From the NCBI GenBank assembly GCA_052390275.1, contig JBQTHD010000004.1, forward strand, positions 38,062 through 102,061: 64,000 nucleotides of DNA. Direction: 5' to 3'. The translations under genes were made by a program, and so were the position numbers. Below the pieces are notes generated by a model that saw only the letters and a list, made by a program, of their open reading frames with translations, made no database searches and was not told where the DNA came from. This document shows positions 21,515-29,608 of the stretch, piece by piece. Position 1 is the first letter of the stretch; each line of letters starts with the position of its first letter. Source of the DNA: JBQTHD01 sp052390275 (GTDB lineage Bacteria; Actinomycetota; Acidimicrobiia; Acidimicrobiales; AC-14).

Positions 21515-22054
21515 ATGTCCCGTATCGGTAGAGCCCCCATCGCCGTACCCGAAGGGGTCTCCGTAGCGGTCGATGGCAGCCACGTCACCGTGTCGGGACC
21601 CCGGGGCAGCCTGGTTCGCGACCTCCCAGCCGACATCACTGTTCGCCAGGAGGGAACGTCCCTGCTGGTGGAGCGACCGACCGACGAGCGACGCCACCGG
21701 GCGCTTCACGGCCTGACCCGGTCCCTGGTCAACAACATGGTTCTGGGCGTTACCCAGGGTTTCCAGCGGGACCTGGACATCATCGGTGTCGGCTACCGGG
21801 CCATCGCCTCCGGATCGACTCGTTTGGAGCTCTCCCTCGGTTTCAGTCACCAGGTGGTGGTCGACGCCCCAGAAGGGGTGACCTTCGAGGTGCCCACCCC
21901 CACCCGTATCGTGGTCCGGGGCAACGACAAGGAGTCTGTCGGCCAGGTGGCGGCCAACATCCGCAAACTGCGTAAGCCCGAGCCCTACAAGGGCAAGGGC
22001 ATCCGATACTCCGGCGAAGTGGTCCGGCGTAAGGCCGGCAAGGCCTCCAAGTAG
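21515..22054 (+). CDS. rplF: 50S ribosomal protein L6
   Basis: This 179-residue protein has two related domains and the C-terminal signature KPEPYKGKGIRYSGE. It starts MSRIGRAPIAVPEGV, as is standard. L6 lies near the factor-binding centre. An AGGAG ribosome-binding site precedes the ATG by about 9 nt. The region just after the stop contains a 17-bp duplication leading into rplR. Confidence 0.98.
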   Translation: MSRIGRAPIAVPEGVSVAVDGSHVTVSGPRGSLVRDLPADITVRQEGTSLLVERPTDERRHRALHGLTRSLVNNMVLGVTQGFQRDLDIIGVGYRAIASGSTRLELSLGFSHQVVVDAPEGVTFEVPTPTRIVVRGNDKESVGQVAANIRKLRKPEPYKGKGIRYSGEVVRRKAGKASK

Positions 22055-22070
22055 TGGGAGTCTCGACGAA

Positions 22071-22091
22071 ATGACCGTGTTCACGAAATGA
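22071..22091 (+). CDS. Possible six-codon minicistron before rplR
   Basis: ATG at 22071 opens a frame of six codons (MTVFTK) ending in TGA at 22089-22091, which overlaps the rplR ATG as ATGA. A GGGAG sequence at 22056-22060 could serve as its ribosome-binding site. The DNA is a 17-bp near-copy of the first codons of rplR, so the minicistron probably arose by local duplication. Translation is not shown; its role would be coupling or nothing. Confidence 0.35.
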   Translation: MTVFTK

Positions 22092-22453
22092 CTGTGTCCA
22101 CTCAGAAGAAGCAACTGGCCCGCCAGAAGCGCCACGCTCGGGTTCGGCGAGTGGTCAAGGGAACCCCGGACCGGCCCAGGTTGGCCGTCTACCGGTCCAA
22201 CCGCCATGTCGTCGCTCAGGTCATCGACGACGTGGCCGGGCGGACCCTGGCCGCGGCCAGCACGCTGGAGCCCGGCACCCGGCCGGCCCACTCCGCCAAC
22301 GTAGAAGTGGCCACCGCGGTCGGTCGGTTGGTGGCGGAGCGGGCTCGGGCTGCGGGAGTGACCAAGGTGGTGTTCGACCGAGGCGGCTACCGGTACCACG
22401 GGCGGGTGGCGGCGGTCGCTGAGGCTGCCCGCCAGGGCGGCCTGGAGTTCTGA
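22088..22453 (+). CDS. rplR: 50S ribosomal protein L18
   Basis: The 121-residue product shows the basic N-terminus (KKQLARQKRHARVRRVVKGT), the RPRLAVYRSNRHVVAQVIDD block and the end FDRGGYRYHGRVAAVAEAAR, all characteristic of L18, the 5S rRNA-binding protein. The start used here is the second of two duplicated ATGACYGTGT sequences; the first leads to an immediate stop. A 49-bp gap with an AGAGG site precedes rpsE. Confidence 0.97.
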   Translation: MTVSTQKKQLARQKRHARVRRVVKGTPDRPRLAVYRSNRHVVAQVIDDVAGRTLAAASTLEPGTRPAHSANVEVATAVGRLVAERARAAGVTKVVFDRGGYRYHGRVAAVAEAARQGGLEF

Positions 22454-22502
22454 TGCGCGCTCAACGGGTTGACCCCCGAGCTTCTAACGAAAAGAGGATC
22501 TG

Positions 22503-23051
22503 ATGGCCGAAGCCCAGCTTGAAGAGCGGGTGATCTCCATCAACCGCGTGGCCAAGGTGGTCAAGGGGGGCCGTCGGTTCTCCTTCACCGCCCTCGTCGT
22601 CGTGGGCGACGGAGCCGGCCGGGTAGGCCTTGGCTACGGGAAGGCCAAGGAGGTTCCAGCGGCCATCCAAAAGGGCATCGAGGAGGGCAAGAAGAACCTT
22701 TTCGAAGTTCCCTTGGCGGGAAGCACCATCGTCCATGCCGTCCTGGGCTCCCAGGGGGCCGGAAGGGTCCTGCTCAAGCCGGCGGCACCGGGAACCGGGG
22801 TCATCGCCGGAGGGGCGGCTCGGGCGATCCTCGAGGCGGCCGGAATCCGCGACATCCTGGCCAAATCCCTCGGTTCCTCCAACGGCATCAATGTGGCCCA
22901 TGCCACCGTCGCTGGCCTCAAGATGGTCAAGCGTCCCGACGACGTGGCTCGCAACCGCGGCAAGTCACCGGAGGAAGTCACCCCGGTAGGGTTGTTGCGG
23001 GCCTACCGGGAGTCGACCCGTAAGCCGGTGGCTCCCAAGGAAGTTGCCTGA
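22503..23051 (+). CDS. rpsE: 30S ribosomal protein S5
   Basis: This 182-residue protein has the S5 double-stranded RNA-binding N-terminal domain (RVAKVVKGGRRFSFTALVVVGDG) and the C-terminal domain with ILEAAGIRDILAKSLGSSN. S5 affects accuracy and spectinomycin binding; the spectinomycin loop around KVVKGGRR looks normal. A good AGAGG site lies 5 nt before the ATG. The stop overlaps rpmD by one base. Confidence 0.98.
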   Translation: MAEAQLEERVISINRVAKVVKGGRRFSFTALVVVGDGAGRVGLGYGKAKEVPAAIQKGIEEGKKNLFEVPLAGSTIVHAVLGSQGAGRVLLKPAAPGTGVIAGGAARAILEAAGIRDILAKSLGSSNGINVAHATVAGLKMVKRPDDVARNRGKSPEEVTPVGLLRAYRESTRKPVAPKEVA

Positions 23052-23254
23052 TGGCCGATCGACTGCGGGTCGTTCAGGTCCGATCGGTCATCGGGACCCG
23101 GCCGGCGCACCGGGCCACCATCGCCGCCCTCGGCCTGGGTCGGATCGGGGCCAGCGCCGTGCTCCCCGACAGGCCGGACATTCGTGGAATGCTTGCCCAG
23201 GTGCCCCACCTCGTCCAGGTTCGAGTCGCCCCCGAAGGGGAGGTTTCGAAATGA
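23051..23254 (+). CDS. rpmD: 50S ribosomal protein L30
   Basis: This 67-residue protein matches the small bacterial L30: LRVVQVRSVIGTRPAHRATIAALGLGRIG, in which the usual lysines are largely replaced by Arg and Ala. The ATG overlaps the rpsE stop (TGATG) and the stop overlaps rplO (ATGA). The gene is absent from some bacteria but is regularly found here in Actinobacteria. Confidence 0.94.
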   Translation: MADRLRVVQVRSVIGTRPAHRATIAALGLGRIGASAVLPDRPDIRGMLAQVPHLVQVRVAPEGEVSK

Positions 23255-23739
23255 AGGTCCACGAGTTGAAGCCGCCGGTCGGGTCCAACCGACCCAAGCG
23301 ACGGGTCGGCCGAGGAATCGCCGGCAAGGGGGGCAAGACGGCGGGCCGGGGTACCAAGGGCCAGGGAGCACGTGACACCATCCCGGCGGGGTTCGAAGGT
23401 GGGCAGATGCCCCTCCACCGGCGCGTTCCCAAGCTCAAGGGCTTCACCAACCCGTTCCGGGTGGAGTACGTGCCTGTTAATCTCGACGCCCTGGCCCGGG
23501 CCGAGGGCGCAGATGTGAACCCCGACACCCTGCGGGCTCAAGGGCTGTGTCCCAAGCGCGGCCTGGTCAAGATCCTGGGGCGGGGCCAGATCGACCGGCC
23601 CTTGGCCGTCAGCGCCCATGCGTTCTCGGCCCAGGCCGTGGCTGCCATCGAGGCGGCAGGAGGCCGAACCGAGATCATTCCTCCGCCTTTCGGAAACAAC
23701 CGACCCCCGGCTCGAGGTTCTGCTCTGACCAACCGCTGA
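23251..23739 (+). CDS. rplO: 50S ribosomal protein L15
   Basis: The 162-residue product starts MKVHELKPPVGSN and carries the glycine- and arginine-rich RVGRGIAGKGGKTAGRGTKGQGAR segment in pieces, plus the FEGGQMPLHRRVPKLKGF signature. It is a late-assembly protein that binds 23S rRNA. ATG at 23251 is fixed by the ATGA overlap with rpmD. The 137-bp spacer before secY has no recognised feature. Confidence 0.97.
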   Translation: MKVHELKPPVGSNRPKRRVGRGIAGKGGKTAGRGTKGQGARDTIPAGFEGGQMPLHRRVPKLKGFTNPFRVEYVPVNLDALARAEGADVNPDTLRAQGLCPKRGLVKILGRGQIDRPLAVSAHAFSAQAVAAIEAAGGRTEIIPPPFGNNRPPARGSALTNR

Positions 23740-23876
23740 CCGCAGGAGCAGGCCACGGGTTGACAGCTAATCACCCGCCGGCACTCCACCCTTCGACCTC
23801 ACCAAACTCATCCAACTCGGCCCGCCAGGGCGTACCGATCCTCTTAGCCGCATCGATTTCGAAGGGACGGATCCGG

Positions 23877-25172
23877 GTGTTCAAGAACCTGCGGAATGTC
23901 GGCAAGGTCCCCGAGTTGCGCAACAAGGTGCTGTTCACGCTCCTCATGGTGGTTCTGTACCGCCTGGGCGCCAACATCACCGTTCCCGGTATCGACTTCG
24001 AGGCCATCACCCAGCTCCAGGAACGGGCCCGGACCCAGGGGGGAGCGCTGGGATTCCTCAACCTCTTCTCCGGTGGGGCACTGACCGAGATGGCGGTCTT
24101 TGCCCTGGGAATCCTGCCCTACATCACCAGTTCGATCATCATGCAACTGCTGGCTGTGGTCATCCCCAAGGTTGAGCAATGGCAAAAGCAAGGGGTGGTC
24201 GGCCAGAAGAAGATCACCCAGTGGACCCGTTACATGACGGTGGGCCTTTCCCTTATTCAGGCCACGGGCATCACCTACCAGTTCAACAACGGCATTCTCA
24301 CCGGAGGCACCACCACCGTCCCCCTGGTCAAGACCTTCGATATTCCCCACGTCGCCCTGATAGTCCTGACCATCACCGCCGGAACGGCCATTGTTATGTG
24401 GATGGGGGAACTGGTGACCCAGCGGGGCATCGGTAACGGCATGTCCATCCTGATCTTCGCCAATGTGGTTTCCACCATGCCGGCCCAGTTCGCCCAGATA
24501 CGCGCTGAGCGAGGTTGGTTCGTCCTGGCGGTGATGGCCTTTCTGGTCCTGGCCATGATCGCCGCCATCGTCTTCGTTGAACAGGGCCAACGGCGCATCC
24601 CGGTCCAGTTCGCGAAGCGGGTGGTGGGCCGCCGCCAGTACGGGGGTCAGAGCACCTACATCCCCCTCAAGGTCAACCAGTCCGGGGTCATCCCCATCAT
24701 CTTCGCCAGCGCCGTACTTTCTTTTCCCGCCCTGATCTCCAACGTGGTCCCGTGGCGGCCCTTGGTGAACTTCATCAACGACAACCTCCTGCAGCCCGAC
24801 AACCTGATCTACATCATTTTCTTTGGGGTTCTGGTGGTCTTCTTCACCTACTTCTATACCGCCATCAGCTTCAACCCGGCCCAGCAGGCTGACAACATCC
24901 GCAAGCAGGGCGGTTTCATCCCCGGCATCCGTCCCGGGCCGGCCACCGAGCGCCACCTAAGCACGATCCTCAGCCGCATCACCCTGCCGGGATCGTTGTT
25001 CCTGGCGGCGGTGGCTCTGGTCCCGTCCATTGCCCTGGCGGTTTACGGCATCAATACCTTCGCCTTCGCCGGCACCAGCATCCTCATTGCGGTCGGGGTG
25101 GCTCTGGAGACGATGAAGCAGGTGGACAGCCAGTTGATGATGCGCAACTACGACGGCTTCCTCAAGGGATGA
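23877..25172 (+). CDS. secY: Protein translocase subunit SecY
   Basis: This 431-residue membrane protein forms the protein-conducting channel, with about ten transmembrane segments. GTG at 23877 gives MFKNLRNVGKVPELRNK, the typical start, with AAGGGA about 9 nt upstream; the in-frame extension further 5' is rich in Pro and Ser and not family-like. Characteristic features include the plug region after GIDFEAITQ, the QRGIGNGMSILIFANV stretch in the middle, and the cytosolic loop RRIPVQFAKRVVGRRQYGG. It is followed by adk, as in most Actinobacteria. Confidence 0.97.
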   Translation: MFKNLRNVGKVPELRNKVLFTLLMVVLYRLGANITVPGIDFEAITQLQERARTQGGALGFLNLFSGGALTEMAVFALGILPYITSSIIMQLLAVVIPKVEQWQKQGVVGQKKITQWTRYMTVGLSLIQATGITYQFNNGILTGGTTTVPLVKTFDIPHVALIVLTITAGTAIVMWMGELVTQRGIGNGMSILIFANVVSTMPAQFAQIRAERGWFVLAVMAFLVLAMIAAIVFVEQGQRRIPVQFAKRVVGRRQYGGQSTYIPLKVNQSGVIPIIFASAVLSFPALISNVVPWRPLVNFINDNLLQPDNLIYIIFFGVLVVFFTYFYTAISFNPAQQADNIRKQGGFIPGIRPGPATERHLSTILSRITLPGSLFLAAVALVPSIALAVYGINTFAFAGTSILIAVGVALETMKQVDSQLMMRNYDGFLKG

Positions 25173-25195
25173 CGCCCCGGGCGAGGCGTCGATAG

Positions 25196-25957
25196 GTGGG
25201 CCCTCCAGCAGCACCCGACCCGAGCGGCTCCGCAGGCCCGGGTCCGGTCCGAATCGTGCTGTTGGGGCGGCAGGGAGCGGGCAAGGGGACCCAGGCAGAG
25301 CAACTGGCCGAACATCTCGGGGTGCCCCGTATCTCCACCGGCGACATGTTCCGCACCCGGGCGGCCAACGAAGCCCCCGGCCCCGGGGAGGAACCCATGG
25401 GCCCGACCCTCAGCCGAGCCATCGGGGCCGGCGAGTTGATGCCTGACGCGCTGGTGGTGGCCATGGTGGCCGAGCGGCTCACCTTTCCCGACGCCCAGGC
25501 CGGCTTCGTTATGGAGGGGTTCCCCCGGACCCGGCCGCAGGCCAAGGCTCTCGATGAACTGCTGGCCCCCCACTCGTTGGACCTCGCAGTCGAGTTGAAC
25601 GTGCCCGTCGGCATGGTTCTGTCCCGATTGGCGTCCCGGCGGGTGTGTTCGGCCTGCGGTGCCAACTTCACCGCCGCCGGATCCACGGTGGGAATCAACG
25701 TCTGCGATCGCTGCGGAGGACCCCTGGTGGAAAGGGTTGACGACAACCGGGCGGCCATCGAACGCCGACTGTCGCTCTATGAGTCCCAGACCGCCCCGGT
25801 GGTCCAGTGGTACCGGGACACGGGCCGCCTGGCCGTGATCGACGGTACCGGCGAGGTGAACTCGGTGGCGGCCCGGCTGCATTCCGCGGTTTTGAGTTGG
25901 TGCGGGTCACACGCGGATCGCCGCCGCGCCCATGTGGGATCGGCGGCGATGGAATGA
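25196..25957 (+). CDS. adk: Adenylate kinase, zinc-lid type
   Basis: This enzyme interconverts ATP, AMP and two ADP. The P-loop GRQGAGKGTQ is near residue 24, and the lid carries four cysteines (CSAC and CDRC), a zinc site seen in many Gram-positive and thermophilic adenylate kinases but absent from mycobacterial Adk. The 253-residue frame from GTG 25196 is longer than the usual 190-220: 17 residues precede the first strand and about 20 polar residues follow the normal C-terminus, overlapping the region before map. No better start exists after 25196 without losing the P-loop. Confidence 0.95.
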   Translation: MGPPAAPDPSGSAGPGPVRIVLLGRQGAGKGTQAEQLAEHLGVPRISTGDMFRTRAANEAPGPGEEPMGPTLSRAIGAGELMPDALVVAMVAERLTFPDAQAGFVMEGFPRTRPQAKALDELLAPHSLDLAVELNVPVGMVLSRLASRRVCSACGANFTAAGSTVGINVCDRCGGPLVERVDDNRAAIERRLSLYESQTAPVVQWYRDTGRLAVIDGTGEVNSVAARLHSAVLSWCGSHADRRRAHVGSAAME

Positions 25958-26015
25958 TGTTCACCCTGACCGCAACCACTGCGAACGTCAGCCACTTCGA
26001 CGCAACGAGAAGGCC

Positions 26016-26765
26016 ATGCTGAAGACTCCAGAACAGATATCCACTATGCGCCGGGCCGGCCGGATAGTTGCCGAAATGCTGGCCACCTGCACCGAGGCGG
26101 CCAAGCCGGGCGTGACGACAGCGGACTTGGACCGGGTGGCCCGGGGGGTGCTCGAACGCCGGGGAGCCAAGTCCAACTTCTTGAACTACGGCGGGTTCCC
26201 GGCGGTGGTTTGCACTTCGCCCAACAACGTCATCGTCCACGGCATCCCGAGCAATTACCGCCTGAAGGAGGGGGACATCCTTTCCATCGATGCCGGGGCC
26301 ATCGTCGACGGCTTTCACGGCGATGCCGCCCGAACCATCCCCATCGGCGAGATCAGTCCCGAAGCTCAGCGGCTGATCCAGGTGACTGAGGCGAGCCTGG
26401 GGGCGGGGATCGCCCAGGCCCGCAGCGGCAACCGGCTTCACGACATCGGCGAGGCCGTTCAGAAGGTGGCTGAAGCCTCGGGCTACACCGTGGTGCGGGA
26501 GTACGTCGGTCACGGCATCGGCACGTCCCTGCACGAGGAACCCCAAATTCCCAACTACCGCCCGGCAACCCGGGCCAACAACATGAAGATCAAGGTGGGC
26601 CACGTCTTCGCCATCGAGCCAATGGTCAACCTGGGCAGCCCCAAGACCCAACTGCACGCCGATGGCTGGACGGTCACCACCGCCGATGGGCTCCTGTCTG
26701 CTCACTTCGAGAACACGGTGGCTGTGACCGACAACGGCCCCGAGGTCCTCACCACCTTGGACTGA
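26016..26765 (+). CDS. map: Type I methionine aminopeptidase
   Basis: The enzyme removes the initiator methionine from nascent proteins. The 249-residue product keeps all five metal ligands: Asp92, Asp103, His166, Glu201 and Glu232, plus substrate-contacting His75. The ATG at 26016 is preceded by GAGAAGG at a good distance; the longer frame from upstream overlaps adk and is not family-like. The length fits the short type Ia form without an SH3-binding extension. adk-map-infA is the usual order. Confidence 0.97.
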   Translation: MLKTPEQISTMRRAGRIVAEMLATCTEAAKPGVTTADLDRVARGVLERRGAKSNFLNYGGFPAVVCTSPNNVIVHGIPSNYRLKEGDILSIDAGAIVDGFHGDAARTIPIGEISPEAQRLIQVTEASLGAGIAQARSGNRLHDIGEAVQKVAEASGYTVVREYVGHGIGTSLHEEPQIPNYRPATRANNMKIKVGHVFAIEPMVNLGSPKTQLHADGWTVTTADGLLSAHFENTVAVTDNGPEVLTTLD

Positions 26766-26803
26766 ACACCCGGGCCACGACATGGCAACCCCGGGGCATG
26801 CGA

Positions 26804-26809
26804 TAGTCT
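26804..26809 (+). promoter_or_regulatory. Candidate -10 box upstream of infA
   Basis: TAGTCT lies in the map-infA spacer and fits the TANNNT pattern seen before other genes here. Transcription would start near 26816, ahead of both possible infA starts. No clear -35 is visible. Confidence 0.3.
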
Positions 26810-26896
26810 CGGCGCCCGATCCTGGGAACTGCGCGTCTCGTGCGCGCCAACCGGGAGAGTTCTAGGTCCCGCCCAACCCAACACCTGGAGGTCCCC

Positions 26897-27121
26897 CTGC
26901 CCAAGCCCAAGGAAGACGCGATCGTGATCGAGGGCAAGGTCATAGAACCGTTGCCCAACGCCATGTTCCGGGTCGAGTTGGAGAACGGGCACAAGGTGCT
27001 GGCCCACATCTCGGGGAAGATGAGGATGCACTACATCCGGATTCTCCCGGGCGACAGGGTGCAGGTGGAACTGACGCCTTACGACATCAGCCGGGGAAGG
27101 ATCACCTACCGGTACAAGTAG
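26897..27121 (+). CDS. infA: Translation initiation factor IF-1
   Basis: The S1/OB-fold core is unmistakable (VIEPLPNAMFRVELENGHKVL, then HISGKMRMHYIRILPGDRV). Family members are 72-74 residues long. A strong GGAGGT ribosome-binding sequence at 26887-26892 precedes no ATG, GTG or TTG; the only codon at the right place is CTG 26897, which gives 74 residues beginning MPKPKEDAI. The alternative is GTG 26840, giving 93 residues with a 19-residue arginine- and serine-rich extension. I prefer CTG on length and Shine-Dalgarno grounds, but this is inference. Confidence 0.8.
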   Translation: MPKPKEDAIVIEGKVIEPLPNAMFRVELENGHKVLAHISGKMRMHYIRILPGDRVQVELTPYDISRGRITYRYK

Positions 27122-27292
27122 TCCCGGGACCGGCACCGGCAGCCGAGGGGCCGGGACTGGCGGCGGCAGTTCGTTCCGATGGGATGGTCGGTCACAAGAA
27201 GGTCAGCAGTTGGCAGCGTCCATCATCGCAGGCCCGTGAAGGCGGGTCGGGGCGAGACTCAAAGGATCAGAGGCAGTGGGAGAAAGCAACCG

Positions 27293-27406
27293 GTGAAGGT
27301 CAAGCCCAGCGTGAAGAAGATCTGTGAGAAGTGCAGCGTGATCCGCCGCCACGGTCGGGTCATGGTGATCTGCTCCAACCCCCGGCACAAGCAGCGGCAG
27401 GGTTAG
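27293..27406 (+). CDS. rpmJ: 50S ribosomal protein L36
   Basis: GTG at 27293 gives a 37-residue protein, MKVKPSVKKICEKC onwards, with the zinc ligands Cys11, Cys14, Cys27 and His32. This is the zinc-binding form. The frame is open upstream to 27179, but that part is not family-like. It lies 3 nt before rpsM. The 171-bp spacer from infA holds no other recognised feature. Confidence 0.96.
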   Translation: MKVKPSVKKICEKCSVIRRHGRVMVICSNPRHKQRQG

Positions 27407-27409
27407 GCC

Positions 27410-27787
27410 ATGGCTCGAATTGCCAGCGTCGACATCCCCCGGGAGAAGCGCCTGGAGATCTCCCTTACCTACATCTTCGGCATCGGCCGGACCACAGCTC
27501 ACAAGGTATGCGTGGCCTGCGCCGTCGATCCCTCCACGCGGGTCCGTGACCTGACCGAGGACGAGATAACCCGCCTGCGGGTCTACATCGACGCCAACCT
27601 CAAAGTTGAAGGAGATCTCCGGCGGGACATCTCCCAGGACATCAAGCGGAAGATGGAGATCGGCTGTTACCAGGGCATCCGCCACCGCCGCGGCCTCCCG
27701 GTACACGGCCAGCGGACCCACACCAACGCCCGAACCCGCAAGGGCCCCAAAAAGACCGTCGCCGGCAAGAAGAAGGTAAGGAAGTAG
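27410..27787 (+). CDS. rpsM: 30S ribosomal protein S13
   Basis: The 125-residue product matches S13: ARIASVDIPREKRLEISLTYIFGIGRT at the start in two pieces and the conserved RHRRGLPVHGQRTHTNARTRKG block near the end, with a lysine-rich tail ending VRK. S13 contacts P-site tRNA and forms bridges to the large subunit. The stop is followed immediately by the rpsK ATG. Confidence 0.98.
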   Translation: MARIASVDIPREKRLEISLTYIFGIGRTTAHKVCVACAVDPSTRVRDLTEDEITRLRVYIDANLKVEGDLRRDISQDIKRKMEIGCYQGIRHRRGLPVHGQRTHTNARTRKGPKKTVAGKKKVRK

Positions 27788-28186
27788 ATGGCCAAGCCCA
27801 AGCCTGGCGGCCGCAAGCCACGCCGCCGCGAACGCAAGAACGTCCCCGTGGGCGTTGCCCACATCAAGAGCTCGTTCAACAACACGATCATCTCGATCAC
27901 CGACCCCGACGGAAACGTCCTTGCCTGGGCTTCTGCCGGCAACGTGGGGTTCAAGGGTTCCCGCAAGTCCACTCCCTTCGCCGCCCAGATGGCCGCCGAA
28001 GTCTGTGCAAAACGGGCCATGGAGCACGGGGTTCGCAAGGTGGACGTCTTGGTGAAGGGCCCGGGATCTGGTCGCGAGACCGCTATCCGCTCGCTTCAGG
28101 CCAGTGGGTTGGAACTGGGCCCCATCAAGGACCTGACCCCTATCCCCCACAACGGCTGCCGTCCCTCCAAGCGCCGCCGAGTCTGA
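27788..28186 (+). CDS. rpsK: 30S ribosomal protein S11
   Basis: This 132-residue protein carries VGVAHIKSSFNNTIISITD, the GFKGSRKSTPFAAQ block and the C-terminal signature PIPHNGCRPSKRRRV. It lies on the 30S platform near the Shine-Dalgarno helix. In most Actinobacteria rpsD follows; here a 125-bp spacer leads straight to rpoA. Confidence 0.98.
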   Translation: MAKPKPGGRKPRRRERKNVPVGVAHIKSSFNNTIISITDPDGNVLAWASAGNVGFKGSRKSTPFAAQMAAEVCAKRAMEHGVRKVDVLVKGPGSGRETAIRSLQASGLELGPIKDLTPIPHNGCRPSKRRRV

Positions 28187-28311
28187 GCCCGTCGGCCCGG
28201 CGGGGCCAGACCTCTCGGGCCAGCAATCGACCCGAAACTCCCAACTTCACGAACCCCGATCCGAGAGCTGAATCCCGGGTCGGCGCTATTCGACTCGACA
28301 GGAGCCCCCCA

Positions 28312-29253
28312 TTGCTGATCATCCAGCGGCCCACCGTGGAAGCCGCCGACGTTGCCGAAGGCGATCGGCAGAGCTTCACCATTTCCCCCCTCGAGCCGGG
28401 CTTCGGCCACACCCTCGGCGCCGCCCTGCGCCGCACCCTGCTGTCGTCGATCCCCGGGGCTGCGGTCACCCAGGTGCGCTTCGACGACATCCTCCATGAG
28501 TTCACCACCATTCCCGGGGTGAAGGAGGACGCCACCGACATCATGCTGAACCTGAAGGACCTGGTTCTGCGGGTGTTCGCCGAGGAGGCGGTCACCCTGC
28601 GGATCGACGCCCGGGGTCCCGGCGAAGTGACCGCCGCAGACCTGTCGACCAACCCGGAGGTGGAGATTCTCAACCCCGAACTCCACCTTGCCACTCTGGC
28701 CGAGGGCTCCCGACTGGCCATGGAGGTCATCGTCGAGCGGGGCCGGGGGTATGTCTCGGCGGACCGCAACCGCAAGTCGGCGGTCATCGGCGTCCTGCCC
28801 ATCGACTCCATCTTCTCCCCGGTGCGCAGGGTGGCCTTCGCTGTTGAGCCGACCCGGGTGGAGCACGCCACCAACTACGACCGTTTGACCCTCGACGTCG
28901 AGACGGACGGTTCCATCTCCCCGCGCGAGTCTCTGGCTTCCGCGGGAGCGACTTTGTGCTCCCTGTTCGACCTGGTGGCCCGGATGAGTGACGACCCCCA
29001 GGGTCTGGGCCTGGGCGACGTGGCCAGCATGAGCAGCGGATCGCCGGATCTGGACCTGCCCATCGAGGACCTGGACCTGACCGAGCGGCCACGGAACTGC
29101 CTGAAGCGGGCCCAGATCAACACCATCGGGGAACTGGTTCGCAAGACCGAGGACGAGTTGCTGGCCATAACCAACTTCGGCCAGAAGTCTTTGGACGAAG
29201 TCAAGGAGAAGCTCGACGAGCGGGGCCTCGCCCTGCGGGCCAAGGGAGTCTGA
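28312..29253 (+). CDS. rpoA: RNA polymerase subunit alpha
   Basis: The 313-residue product has the N-terminal assembly domain (GFGHTLGAALRRTLLSSIPGAA) and the C-terminal domain (about 245-305) with the helix-hairpin-helix part RPRNCLKRAQINTIGEL. The arginine equivalent to E. coli Arg265, which contacts UP-element DNA, is present. The TTG start at 28312 is supported by AGGAG at 28300-28304 with a 7-nt spacing; no ATG or GTG fits. It is the first gene after the missing rpsD position and is followed 1 nt later by rplQ. Confidence 0.97.
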   Translation: MLIIQRPTVEAADVAEGDRQSFTISPLEPGFGHTLGAALRRTLLSSIPGAAVTQVRFDDILHEFTTIPGVKEDATDIMLNLKDLVLRVFAEEAVTLRIDARGPGEVTAADLSTNPEVEILNPELHLATLAEGSRLAMEVIVERGRGYVSADRNRKSAVIGVLPIDSIFSPVRRVAFAVEPTRVEHATNYDRLTLDVETDGSISPRESLASAGATLCSLFDLVARMSDDPQGLGLGDVASMSSGSPDLDLPIEDLDLTERPRNCLKRAQINTIGELVRKTEDELLAITNFGQKSLDEVKEKLDERGLALRAKGV

Positions 29254-29254
29254 G

Positions 29255-29608
29255 ATGCCCGGTACCCCCCGAAAAGGCAAGCGATTCGGCCACAGCGCCG
29301 CTCACCAGCGGCTGATGTTCGCCAACATGGTGGCTTCCTTCATCGCAGCCGAGTACCTGGTCACCACTGAGGCCAAGGCAAAGGCCCTGCGGCCGGTGGC
29401 CGAGCGGATGATCACCAAGGCCCGCAAGGGTGGGGTGCACCAGCACCGCCAGGTGGTCAGCTTCATCTTGGACAAGGACATGGCCCACAAGCTGTTTTCC
29501 GAGATCGGACCCCGCTACGCCGACCGGCCCGGCGGCTACACCCGGATCCTGAAGCTGGGCCCCCGCCATGGTGACAATGCCCCCATGGCCCGCCTCGAAC
29601 TGGTCTGA
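29255..29608 (+). CDS. rplQ: 50S ribosomal protein L17
   Basis: The 117-residue product begins MPGTPRKGKRFGHSAAHQRLMFANM and ends with the GGYTRILKLGPRHGDNAPMARLEL signature of L17, a protein near the tunnel exit. Length is normal. The last 41 bp overlap the predicted start of truA in another frame. Confidence 0.97.
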   Translation: MPGTPRKGKRFGHSAAHQRLMFANMVASFIAAEYLVTTEAKAKALRPVAERMITKARKGGVHQHRQVVSFILDKDMAHKLFSEIGPRYADRPGGYTRILKLGPRHGDNAPMARLELV

